NCBI GenBank assembly: GCA_034509735.1
Contig: JACGWO010000005.1
Coordinates: 10,619,692 to 10,683,691, forward strand
From: Sesamum alatum
Lineage: Eukaryota > Streptophyta > Magnoliopsida > Lamiales > Pedaliaceae
Length of the DNA stretch: 64,000 nucleotides
Reading direction: 5' to 3'
The notes below the pieces were generated by a model. It worked only from the letters and a program-made list of their open reading frames with translations, did not search any database and was not told the DNA's origin. Numbering within the stretch: the stretch's first letter is position 1; each line of letters starts with the position of its first letter. The position numbers were made by a program, and so were the translations under genes. Of the stretch, positions 32,685 to 43,341 are shown in pieces.

Positions 32685-34491
32685 TACAGAAGCTATAGGA
32701 TTAGTTAGGCTTAGCTATTAGTGATCATGTTAGGATAGAGTTGATAGGTCACAATTATGTAACCTAGTATGATCAAAATTATGTTTTTCTATTATTGGAC
32801 AATGAGGATTACATGTTTTTAGTCAATGAAAATTTCTTTTATTTGACAAAGGATAGTTATTCTTGTCTTCTAGTTGTTTGCATAATTGTTTCAATATTAT
32901 CCATAATTAGATTATGAATGCTCAAAACAAATGATAAAATGGATAATCAAGATAAACTCAGTAGGTCACATTCCTCTAGATAGGATAAGGAGGTTAGTAG
33001 ATTCAAGGAGTCTAGAAATAGACAATTTGAGCCTGCTAGCTTGCAAGTCTGACCTGAGCAGGAAGATGGCCAAGAAGCTCTTCATAGGATAAAGTATGCT
33101 GGCTAGTGGTCTGTTGAATTGGATCCAGTCAGATATCTGTGGGTCACTGAATACACAAGACTAGGACGGTCCTGCACATGTCAAGAGACTAGTGGGAGGC
33201 AAACTAGGTATGCACAGGTTCATGTGTTGTCCTAAGGGAAATTGGATGTCAGAGGATAATCAGTGTGAGGAGTAACTCCTTGAGTAATCAAGTAGAGCGA
33301 CACCTCAGTATGATATAACAAACATCATTTGGAATCAAGTTTGCTCACTAACTATATTCCAGTCCTCCTAAAGACGACCAGGATATGTTACATACATAAG
33401 AGGTACAGGTTTCTGGGTCAGTCCGTCAATTGGATTATAATCCAAAAGACATAAGGAAAAGCAATATTGGACATTGGATCGAATCGATGGCTTGGAGCCG
33501 TATGATTCGACATGGAATTCAAACTAGAATTGAAACTTCATGTAACTGGAATATTTTTTTTGATGAGTTCATACGGGGTATAACTCGATTAGTAACGAGC
33601 TTGAGGGTCAGTGGGAGTTTGGTTGTGTTCCTGATGTTTAAAGTGCGTAACATCTTATTTATTTGAATGAATTTAAGATGTTAGGAAACACTGAGACACG
33701 AATGTTGTTCACGCCATTCTCTATGAAAGGAATTGGATTCCTATATATAGGGTTAAGCTGTCTAAGACTCAGCCATGGTTGATTGGTGAGGAAGCTTAGA
33801 TGTTTGACATCCCCTGCGTCTTTGCCATAGGCAACATGAGTATGTTGTTTGGTGCATTGGACCTGATGTTGTGTATGCTTTGGGCATAAAGATGGAAATC
33901 GGGTGTGTATCGAAGAGGCAGTAGACTACTATTGTGAACAATCTTTAATACCTGAATAAGGATTAAAGAAGTATTCTTGATACACGTTCTATAGAGAGTT
34001 GATCCTGTAAGGCTATAGCGATACTAGCTTCCAGTATCATATGAATAATATCTAGTCTCAGTATGAACATATATTCAGGCTTAATGGTAATGTGGTGGCA
34101 TGGAAAGGTTTCAAGCGGGATACCATGACAGACCATGAAAGTTGAATGTATGGCAACTCTGAAAGTTGCTCTGGAGAGTGATTTGGATTAAAAACTACAT
34201 CCGTTGGTTGGGTGTGGTAATTAGCACGACAAAGCCAGTAGTTACCTTGGAAGATAACAACATGGCTATTAGCGCAAGCTAAAGGATCGAGATCTCATCA
34301 CGGATCCAGAAAAATTCTTAGACAGTACCATCTGCTTGGAGCAATGGTATGAAGAGATGACGTGCGGTTGGACAACATCATCTTGGTAGAAATAAGGTAA
34401 ACCCGTGAGACCGAGCCGGATATCACAGATTACTCATGCTCAGATAAGTCTCAGCGACATGGGTGATTGGCTTTTAGGTCAAGTGGGAGAT
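32685..34491 (+). pseudogene. Copia B pol remnant and purine tract
   Basis: Heavily broken pol. Readable scraps are IATEAIGLV (protease end), RRLVDSRSLEIDNLS and CKSDLSRKMAKKLFIG (integrase zinc region), HVKRLVGGKLGMHRFMC (linker), NEFKMLGNTETRMLF (RT end), and RNase H scraps ending RSHHGS and DMGDWLLGQVGD. Most of the catalytic integrase and RT is deleted. AAGTGGGAGAT (34481-34491) is the polypurine tract before the 3' LTR. Confidence 0.8.
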
Positions 34492-36394
34492 TGTTAGAAT
34501 AGGTGACCAGAAAGTCAATTGGATTGGCGGTTTTGGGTACTATTTAGCAATATTTATTAAAGTAATATTGACTTGATGAACATAGTAAGTATTCATCCAT
34601 GGCACTATGTATTTGTTGTGCTTACTTATTACGTTAAACGATGTTTTAACATCACAACAAATGTCCACAGACCAATTGGATAACCCATGTAGTTGGGTTA
34701 CACATTGGATGACAGCTATGAAACCAACTTTTGAGGGTTGGTCTGAAATGTTCTAAGTCGAGGACCTCGAGACAGGGCATCAAAGCTCCTATAGAGACTT
34801 ACACTAAGGATTGCATTAGATGGAGTGCAGTCGGAATATGTATTAAGGACGGTGGATTCCAAGATAGGTTCCCCCCTATCAGTATATGACCGTCGAGTCT
34901 CCTATGCACTCTGAGACGGTTTAAACTCTTTAAGTTTGTGGCCACAATGATTGTTGAGTAGGGAATGGTTTCCTACATCGATCAATAGAGCAAATGTGTC
35001 TCGAGTTATTGAACATATTTTTCTAGTCCAAGATGAGAACCGACGCCCAATTCCATGCCCTAGACTTAGAACGGGAGACGGATGATGGAAGGACCGTACT
35101 CGCATGGTACTCGGGAGCCTAAATGTTCACGCCAATATTCACCTAGTCTCTAGTGTCATGGACCGTTGCTAGACGGCCACCCATGGTGATGGGTGTTTTT
35201 TGATTAATGGTTAATTGGAAAACCGTTAATTAAATTGGATTTAATTGACCAATGGTGTTGGACACAAGCCCAAGTCTAGCTGAGAATGAACCTAATGAGT
35301 CACACGCAAATCACTATGGGATTGGTAGAATTAATTTGGAATTAATTCTAGAGGAAATGAATGAATTTAATTGGATTAAATTAATTTAAGGAGAATATAA
35401 ATGATTGGATCATTTATTTAGGAATGTCCATTTGATGGATGACCCAAGAATTAATTAATTAGATTAATTAGTTTTGGGCTTAGCACCTTTAAATTAATTG
35501 GATTACTTTATTGGAATTGGTTTAGTTAATTGAGTGGATCAATTAATTAGTGTTTAGTCTTATGTTTATTTGATTGGATCAAGTAATTTTTTTGGCTTTC
35601 AATAAGGTTGAAAATTAATTGGATTAATTTGGAACCTATTGGATCTTGATTGGTCTTGATTTAATAATTTGATTAAATCAAAATCAGTCCATGATTTGAA
35701 GTTAAAATCATCAAGTTGAATGCAAGATGAGAAGTTGAAAAACTCCTACACTAGTGCAGGGAGTGGCTTAGTGGTGTTGAGGTTGTGGAGGTTATCTAGG
35801 ATAACTTTTGCATGTCTTGAATTCGGAATTCAATGGCTAGCATATACATACAACTCTCAATTTTTCTAGCTTGCTTTCAGTTGAAGAAAAGCACAAGGTC
35901 ACATTTTTTCCCTTAGAAAAATCTGAAAAAATTCTCCTATTTGTGTTCTAATTGAATTGGATTCAAAGTTAGACCTTAAACATTCCAAAAACCACTAATC
36001 AATAGTGTTAAGTTTGGAATTGTTTCTTCCTCATTCCTCTGCTACTATCTAGCAATAGTAGAGGACATATCCTTACTGTGGTGTGGACAATACTTAGAGG
36101 AGTTCTACATTAGACTCTCAAGTCAACGGAACAAGGAAACGAAAGGGAACTAAGCTAGAACCGGTTCTACATGCAACGAACATAAGGTTGATTTTCATTT
36201 ACGTTACATGTACCTTTTTGTTTACTTCCTTTAGCCACTAGTCCAACATCTTCTCCTTCTTTATTTTATGCTTTGACAAACACCAAACGCCCGGGAACTT
36301 CAACGGAACACCCCTTTGAATCCAATTTAAATTATGCCTTATATTGACGTTTTTATGCTTCGGTTGCGTTCCCGGGCGGTACTCGATTCTTTCA
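34492..36394 (+). repeat. Copia B 3' LTR
   Basis: It starts TGTTAGAATAGGTGACC and ends TCGATTCTTTCA, 1903 bp. Against the 5' LTR it has a deletion of roughly 285 bp after CACTAAGGATTGCATT (about 34822). It otherwise aligns throughout with scattered differences, which points to an old insertion. Confidence 0.92.
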
Positions 36395-36519
36395 GTCAGC
36401 TCGAAAGAAAACATGGTAGATCCACTTTCTAAGCCCCTGTCGCAAGTTGCCCATACTCAACATCTGGATAAGATGGGTTTAAGGTCAATGGGTGATTGGC
36501 TTTAGGTCAAGTGGGAGAT
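36395..36519 (+). pseudogene. Copia A: end of RNase H and polypurine tract
   Basis: This is the last piece of copia A pol, displaced 10.8 kb by copia B. It begins with the duplicated GTCAG and reads V-S-S-K-E-N, then MVDPLSKPLSQVAHTQHLDK and MGLRSMGDWL, then stop. AAGTGGGAGAT (36509-36519) is the polypurine tract. Confidence 0.92.
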
Positions 36520-36745
36520 TGTTAGAATAAGTGACCAGAAAGCCAATAGGTTTGGTATTTTGCAACCTATTTGACAACTTGATGTAATGTAATACTATGT
36601 AATGAATAAAATGAGTGTTCATTACCATTTGTACTTTCTTTGTTGTGCTCATTTTTCATATGTTAAATTCTATTTTACATATATCACAACAAAGCCCACA
36701 GACCACGATTAACAACTCATGTAGTTGGGTCACGCATTGGATGGT
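36520..36745 (+). repeat. Copia A 3' LTR, first 0.2 kb only
   Basis: It starts TGTTAGAATAAGTGACCAG and follows the solo LTR at 479-2707 (reverse strand) closely to CACGCATTGGATGGTGGT. It then stops abruptly near 36745 in AT-rich sequence. Copia A thus belongs to LTR family A. Confidence 0.85.
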
Positions 36746-36865
36746 GGTTATGTGTATAATAAAGTATATATATGTGTATCATCAATCACATTAATAAAGT
36801 ATATATGTGTGTATAATAAAACTCTTGTCTTTGATGATAGTATATACACATACATACTTTATTAT
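36746..36865. repeat. AT-rich inverted repeat at an LTR-LTR junction
   Basis: AATAAAGTATATAT(A/G)TGTGTAT occurs directly twice (about 36756 and 36791), and its reverse form ATATACACATACATACTTTATT occurs near 36841-36863. The segment joins a plus-strand LTR start to a minus-strand LTR end. Confidence 0.7.
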
Positions 36866-38417
36866 TGTGATTATTGGAATGTGTCTAGGTTCATCCAAGG
36901 ATGTCTAGATACATTCCAATCAATCTCCATTAATCATCAATCAAGCCTACCATTTCATAAGATATGATTTAATCATAACAAGTGAAAGAGGCTTGATTGG
37001 AATTGATTTGTCTCTTTCCAAAAGAGACAAGTCAACTTGTCATTAAAGGCCTTCATGGTCGATTTTAGTACTTCCAAAAGAAGTAATTTTTGCCCATCCC
37101 CTTTTAGAAGAAGTCCAACTTCTTTTATTTCCAAAAGTGGAATTGACACATCTCTTGATCCTAGATTTAATGGACCGGATTTTATTGTAATCCAATTACA
37201 ATAAGCGAAAGAATTAAATCATATTTAATTCATGGTCTAATTAAATAATTTCCATTAATCTTTTAATTCAATTAAAAGATCCAAGCTTCAATTCTCTACT
37301 TAATTGATAAATCCCATTTACCGATAAAATGAGGGCCCGAGACAATATCGACCCCTCCATCCAATGGACATTCCCATAAGTAATCCAATTACTTATTATC
37401 CTTTGAAATTGACTCCAAGTCAATTCCTTCACCTCATCGGTGATTTGTGTATGACCCTTTAGGTTCACCCTCAGCTAGACTCGGGCTCGTGTCCTACACG
37501 AGCCCGTCACCATAAGTGGCCATCTAGCAATGGTCTATGGCACTAAAGACTTGGTGAATGTTGGCGTGAACATTTAGATGTTGATTCCGTATGGGTACGG
37601 TCCTACTGTCCGTCTCCCGACCTTAGTCTAGGGTATGAAATTGGGCGTTGGTTCCCATCCTTGACTAGACGTCTATGCTTAATACTCGATATGCATTTAC
37701 TCTGTTGATCGACGTAGGAAACCCTTTCCTACTCAATCAATTGCTATGGCCATAGACTTTCAGAGTCTAAACCATCTCAGAGCGCATAGGACACATCACC
37801 AACATATACTAATGGGGGACAGATCCTATCTTGGAATCCACCGTCCTCGCAACACACTCCAACTGCACTGGACAAGGCTCATAATGACTATTTTACAGAA
37901 ATGATCACCTCTCGCCAGATCTAAGACACAGTCTTCGTATGTACGTGACTGCCATGATTCCTCAAGTCCGAGGAACCAAGCCTCCAAGGTTTCCATATGA
38001 CGATTCTCGTAAGTCAGTTCAGTCAGTTGACCACCTTGTTAACTAATCCACTAAAATTGCATAGACGACCTTCGTCTGTCGCCTATGAAACTCTGCACTT
38101 ACCCAGTGAATGCAATACTTCAGACCAGTCGATGCCAAGTCTCGAGGTCCTCGACTTGGAACGTTCAGACCAACCCTCAGAAGTTTGTTTCATAGCCGCC
38201 ATCTAATGCGCAACCCAACTACATGGGTTATCCAATTGGTCTGCGGGCATTTTTTGCGACGTTGAAACGCCGTTCAACATTAATAGTAAGCACAAAAAAT
38301 ATAGTGCCAGTAATGAATACCTACTCTATTCATCAGAATAATATTGTTGTAATAAAGATTGATGAATAGTTCCCAAAACCGCTAATCCAATTGGCTTTCT
38401 AGTCACCTATTTTAACA
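36866..38417 (-). repeat. Copia LTR fragment, minus orientation, mosaic of families A and B
   Basis: On the minus strand it starts TGTTAAAATAGGTGACTAG (38417) and near its start resembles the copia B LTR (CCAATTGGATTAGCGGTTTTGGG). Its distal part, about 36870-37040, matches the family-A solo LTR (1070-1250: GGAATGTGTCTAGGTTCATC). The terminal part is missing. It contains the conserved LTR core (about 37440-37560). No target duplication can be tested because one end is lost. Confidence 0.85.
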
Positions 38418-38426
38418 CTAACATTA

Positions 38427-38995
38427 ATGAGGTGCAACGCTTAACAGGAAGGATAGCGACGCTCAATCGTTTCATCGCCAAGTTAGCGGAAAGAAGCCTA
38501 CCCTTCTTCAAAGTACTACGAAAAGCAAAGAACTTTGAGGGGGGGGGGGAGGAGGAATGCCACAAAGCCTTTGAAGAACTCAAGTAATATCTGGTCAACC
38601 TTCCTTTGTTGGTCAAACCTTCGCCAAGAGATACCTTACACATATACTTGACGGCCACCTCCCGGGCAGTAAGCTCGGTCCTCCTTAGAGAGGAGAGTGG
38701 GCAACAAACGCCCATCTACTACGTAAGCAAGGTCCACAATGGAGCGGAAGGAAGATATAGCCTCGTAGAGAAGATAGCCTTCGCGCTGGTGATAACTGCC
38801 CAAAGGCTACTCCCCTACTTCCTATCATATCCGATCGGGGTCCGTACCAACCACCCCCTCAAATAGGTTCTAGCGAAGCTAGACACATCTGGCCGGTTGA
38901 TCAAGTGGGACATCGAAATTAGCGAGTACGATATCTCGTACCTCCCCAGAACAACCATCAAAGCTCAAGCCATGGCTGATTTTGTCTCAGAGAGC
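38427..38995 (+). pseudogene. Tat element: RNase H 1
   Basis: It reads NEVQRLTGRIATLNRFIAKL, AERSLPFFKVLRKAKNFE, a G run with frame change near 38540, then LHIYLTATSRAVSSVLLREE, QQTPIYYVSKVHNGAEGRYS, FLSYPIGVRTNHPLK, stop, and IKWDIEISEYDISYLPRTTI with KAQAMADFVSE. This is the RT C-terminal connection plus the gypsy RNase H. Stops after ELK and PLK disable it. Confidence 0.85.
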
Positions 38996-39477
38996 ACCTC
39001 TCCTCCTCCAGACAAGGGGACTTGGCTCCTTCATGTGGACGGGTCCTCCACCGCCCAAGGGAGCGGCGCAGGCATAGTCGTAACCTCCCCGGGGGAGTAG
39101 ACATGGAATTCATAGTCAAGTTCGGGTTTAGGGCCTCCAACAACGAGGCCGGGTTCGGGAGGCAGGAGCTAGGCACCTAGTAGCCTGCTCCGATTCTCAA
39201 CTCATCGTTAAGCAAATGGAGGGAGTATACGAAGCCAAAGAGAAAAGTATGAGGCAGTACCTCCAGAGGATAGAAGAATGGAAGGTCAAGTTCGATAACT
39301 TCCAACTTATTCAAGTCCCTCGAGAAAAAAACAACAAAGCCGACTACCTGTCAAAGTTCGCCAGCACCATGGATGATTGTCGAACCAGGCGGATCACAAT
39401 ACACCACTTGCCAGAGCCCGATCTCGCCCTGGAGATTCAGGCCATACTCCCTAGGGGGACTGGAGACTGCCTGTCCT
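38996..39477 (+). pseudogene. Tat element: second (archaeal-type) RNase H
   Basis: It follows the first domain directly: WLLHVDGSSTAQGSGAGIVV (catalytic Asp), a break near 39100, KFGFRASNNEA (catalytic Glu), CSDSQLIVKQMEGVYEAKEK and VPREKNNKADYLSKFAST. The extra RNase H is a defining trait of the Tat clade. Confidence 0.85.
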
Positions 39478-40665
39478 AGATTGGCTAAAAAAAGGTCGCC
39501 TCCTTACTAACAAATGGGAAGCCACCTGTTTGAAGAGGCAGGTCGTCCATTTCCTCTTGATAGGAGACACCCTCTACAAGATGTCCTTCATGCATCCCCT
39601 CCTGAGATGCCTGTCCCAAGAAGGGGTTACATGTCCTCAAAGAAATTCATGAGGGATGTTGCAGAGCACACATAGGAGTATTGGCCTTAGCCAACAAGGC
39701 CTTGAGAACAGGGTACTTTTGGCCTATGATGAAGTAAGAGAATGCGAGAGGTGCCAAAAGCATGCTTCTCTAATACCTGAACCTGTCGAACCACTGGCTA
39801 CACTGCTGGCCCCATGTCCTTTAGCTCAATGGGGGATGGACATAGTGGGGCCATTCCCCATGGCCCTTGGATAATGGAAATTTCTTCTGGTAGCCATAGG
39901 CTACTTCACGAAATGGGTGGAAGTCGAACCCCTCTCCCGCATTACGGAGGGAGAGGTCATGAAATTCCTATGGAAAAACATCATATGTCGCTTCGGGCTC
40001 CCCTGTGAGATCATTTCAGACAATAGATGATAGTTTTAAGGAAACAAAATACGAGATTGGTGCAAGGGGTTATGAATCAGACAAAGCTTCACCTCTGTGG
40101 CTCACTCGTAAGCTAATGGTCAAGTGGAAGTCACCAACTGCACCCTCCTACAAGGCATCAAAAGAAGACTCGATAAATCCGGGGGCAACTGGGTCGAAGA
40201 GCTCACTAGTGTCCTATGGGCCTATCGAACTACTCCTAGAAATTCTACGGGCGAAAGCCTCTTTTCCCTAGTTTAGGGGACAGATGCTGTAATACCAGCC
40301 GAGGTGGGCGTGCCTTCCCACCTGATAATATGTTATTCGGAAGAACACAACAACAATTCACTTAGCAAGAATCTCGACCTCATCGAGGAGCTTAGAGAAA
40401 AAGCCTTCCTCCGAATGCAAAGATACAAAAGCATAATGATCAATGCCTACAACAAACGGCTTAGACCCTGTGGATTCCAAGTCGGCGATTTAGTACTCTG
40501 AAAGGTGGAAGCATCAAAACCAGTGGGCAAGCTGGACCCTACCTGGGAGGGACTACAAAGTTAGGGGAGTCCTAGGCAACGGACCATACGAACTAGAGGA
40601 CGGGGACGGATACCCGCTCCCTCGCCCATGGAACGTACATAATCTCAAAAGATTCTTCACATAAG
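39478..40665 (+). pseudogene. Tat element: integrase
   Basis: Broken frames show the zinc region (HEGCCRAHIGVLALANKALR-like, then CERCQKHASL), the core start PLAQWGMDIVGPFPMALG, FTKWVEVEPL, the degraded catalytic centre (GLPCEIISDN near 40000-40025) and GTDAVIPAEVGVPS. It ends with REKAFLRMQRYKSIM, AYNKRLRPCGFQVGDLVL and PYELEDGDGYPLPRPWNV. Stops are scattered throughout, so it is inactive. Confidence 0.82.
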
Positions 40666-40805
40666 TCCCTCCAAGCGGATCTATTTTCGAGAAGGGCATC
40701 CCCATGCCTTCCCCAACGAAAGGCTAGTCTTGTTTTCCAAGGCAGGCTCCTCACAGAAGGACATCTACCCATCCCCCCTAAAGCGGGACCCCTCAAGCAC
40801 CTAAC

Positions 40806-41180
40806 AAGCCCTGCCAAATTGTAGGTAGTCTACTCGACCCAAGCCCTGCCACATTGCAGGCAGTCTACTCAACAAGCCCTGCCACCTTACAGGGAGTCCC
40901 CTCAACAAGCCCTGCCACATTGCAGGTAGTCCATCTAATAAGCCCTGCTATATTGCAGGCAACCCATCTTATAAGCCCTGCTCTATCGTAGGCAGTCCAT
41001 TTAATAAGCCTTGCCACATAGCAGGCTTCCCACCTTTAAAATACCCTGCTCTGCTGCATACAATATACCAAACAAGCCCTACTTCTTCGTAGGCATTCAG
41101 GCAAAGTCCTCTCGCTTTGCAAGTACATTTTAACGAATCTTGTTGTGTTGCAGGTGCCAAGGTAAAACAAGTCTTGTTTT
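40806..41180 (+). repeat. 33-bp minisatellite in the Tat 3' region
   Basis: Units begin AAGCCCTGCCACATTGCAGG (variants) at 40806, 40841, 40874, 40907, 40940, 40973 and 41006. The 33-bp period is nearly strict, and decayed units continue to about 41180. Tandem arrays in the 3' region are typical of Tat/Ogre elements. Confidence 0.9.
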
Positions 41181-41399
41181 CACGAGCAATCGGATCCAGA
41201 CAAGGGCAACAAAACCTCAAAATAGTTTAAGGCGCATTTAACGCCTCCCCTAGGAAGGAAGATCACTTACTACTTCAGACAACATTCAAGGCATCAATAA
41301 AATCATCCTATCTCCTTTTCAGGAGCTACTAGAAAAGCATGCGTGGGGCGGCCAGCCCCATTCATAAAAAATTGCAAGAATCCGCAAGTAAAGCAAAAA

Positions 41400-42600
41400 A
41401 TCATATCATATTAAAACCCCTCAAGCCAAACCGGCTTGGGAGGGGGAAGTAGAAGCATCATAAAACAACAAAAAAATAAAATTGTTTTATTCCCCTGCAT
41501 CAGGGGGCAAGCGCAACAAAAAATTAAGAGTTTGAAGGAGGGGGTACATTTAGGCATCCTTCCCTACATGCGGGGTCTTCTCAGGCTCTTCCAGGGCTTC
41601 TGGCTCAGGGGAGGGGGGAACAACATCAGTAGGCTCGGTCAAGGGGGCTGGATCAGTCACAGAAGGCTCGTTGGTCGAGGCCTCCACATCCCCCCCTTCT
41701 GGGGCTCGGATCTCCTCCATCACTGTCTCGAGCACTTGATCGAGTTCCTCATCTGAAAAGAATTTTCAAACCATGTCATTCATGATCTTAAGAATCCCAG
41801 ACAAAACAGAAGAAAAGCGGGCAAACTTGTTACCTGGATCAATAGCGGGAGACTCAGTCATGGGGGGAGGAGAAGCGAAAGAATTTGGGTTCCTCTCCAC
41901 AACTCTATCGTAGTCCAAGAAGGAAAGATCCGCCCCCTTTAGAGGATAGCCCTGAGCCGCAAACAACTCTTGGCAAGATCCAAAGCTATATCTCAAGAAT
42001 GGCCTGGCGATCTTGGCCACCACTCACTGAAATTCCTCGGACTTCTTATAGTCCATGAGGCGGCTCTCCCAGTACGTCGCCAAGAACTACTTGCCCTCTT
42101 AGTGTTGGGAAATTCCAAGCGGGCCTTGATAGTAGCCTGACGAAGCGCCTCCGACTGATCCTGGGACAAGGCCAGGAAGTCCTGTTGTAGCCTCTTTCTC
42201 TCCTTTTTTGCCTGCTGATACTTCCCACCGACCTCCTTCTTGGCCTCCTTGAGCTTGGCTAGATTGGAGGTCAACCGCTCCACGTGATCTTCCAACCGTT
42301 TCTACTGGGGGTCAGAAAGAGGGGGAGGAGGGTCTCCAGAGGGCGACTCAGAATCTCCGCGGCCATTGAGGTCGCCTAGAGGAAAAGACGTAGGTCAAAG
42401 CCTCATCAAATGCAAAAACAGAACCCTAACGGGGTAAGGCAACATACCTTGGCCATATGGTCGGCAAAGGCCCCAACCAAATCCTCCCTAGGAAGGGAGG
42501 TCAACGAATGGCGGTCCACTGGAAGGATCAGCCCCCGCAAAAACTCAGTGGTGAGCCCTGACTCTCCTTCCCTTTCCCTTAGGAGGGACTGGTGGGTGTA
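41400..42600 (-). pseudogene. Tat antisense gene, coiled-coil and C-terminal exons
   Basis: On the strand opposite to pol, open segments read EDHVERLTSNLAKLKEAKKE with KERKRLQQDFLALSQDQSEA (about 42295-42110, heptad-like coiled coil), FLRYSFGSCQELFAAQGYPL (about 41990) and an acidic Pro/Glu-rich end near 41735-41550. The order fits the downstream exons of the antisense ORF that starts near 43866. Intron limits are not certain. Function is unknown; comparable antisense ORFs exist in Grande-type elements. Confidence 0.6.
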
Positions 42601-42624
42601 CACCCCCTAGTTGGGAACGAAACA

Positions 42625-43320
42625 TTAGCGCCGAGGGGAAGAGTCCCCAGAGGAGGGAGGAGGGGGAGGCGGAGGGGCCGCTATCGATTGGGTGGACACC
42701 CGCAAAGAGCTCCCGGAAGGAGGGTGGCTGGAAGAACCCCCCTTCAAACGCTTGGAAGGACCACCATAGGAAGGAGTGGCTGGGCGCTTCCCTTTTCCAT
42801 CACCAGGGCCCGGAGTACCCTCTGGAGTTCGCGTAGCGGAAGGAGTTCCTGCTGGACTCCCTTGAGCAGTTTCCCTGAGCAGCTTGTCAAACATGATCTT
42901 CTCTGCACAAAAGAGAAAACACAAATTCAGAAGACATAAAACATACAAAGAAGGAATCAATAAACAAAGAATAAAGGGTACCCAGGGCTGCTCCAAGGGG
43001 ACCTCCTTGGGGCTCAACCCAAACTGGTAGAGGAGCCCTTCCTCTATGAGGCCCCTGACATCATAAGGGTCCTCATTTAACTCATCTGGAAAGGCAGAAA
43101 GGGTTGGCGGCCTGTCCTTCCCAACCGTTGGGTCAACAGGGGGGAGATCAGAAATCCACTCACAAGGGAAGGACCAAGGAAGAGGGGGGGCGCACAAAAA
43201 TGAAATTGCCCCTCAAAGACGCGCGCCCGGGGTAGGCAGGAAGCGAATACCCCTTCGCGGGAAGAAGTGGAAGATGTCGAGCTCTGACTTTCTTAATTGA
43301 AAACAAAAAGAAAAATGTTA
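42625..43320 (-). pseudogene. Tat antisense gene, middle exons
   Basis: The first part reads ELDIFHFFPRRGIRFLPTPG (from about 43282) and, after frame changes, PLPWSFPCEWISDLPPVDPT and NEDPYDVRGLIEEGLLYQFG. A low-complexity Ser/Pro/Gly-rich segment follows (KRPATPSYGGPSKRLKG, then a polyproline run). The HFFPRRG and PWSFPCEW blocks continue the Transposase_28-type domain started in the exon at 43342-43866. Acceptor-like AAG sites before ELDIF suggest splicing. Confidence 0.6.
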
Positions 43321-43341
43321 ACTGGAAGTAGGCTAACTATG

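Larger units (their letters stand above)
25564..36394 (+). mobile_element. Copia element B, complete but decayed, nested in copia A
   Basis: The 5' LTR is 25564-27751 and the 3' LTR 34492-36394. Internal DNA of 6.7 kb includes a 2-kb solo LTR insertion. The target duplication GTCAG flanks B at 25559-25563 and 36395-36399, and the two sides read continuously through the RNase H region of copia A. A tRNA-iMet-type primer site and a purine tract are in place. Gag is partly readable, while pol is full of stops and has lost most of the integrase and RT. Confidence 0.93.

Noticed and set aside
25564..36745. Tandem array of three copia LTRs made by unequal crossing-over
   Set aside because: The GTCAG duplication and the continuous RNase H frame of copia A across 25563/36395 show nesting instead.
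40806..41180. CRISPR-like array
   Set aside because: The 33-bp units are contiguous without spacers and lie in a Tat retrotransposon of a plant genome.
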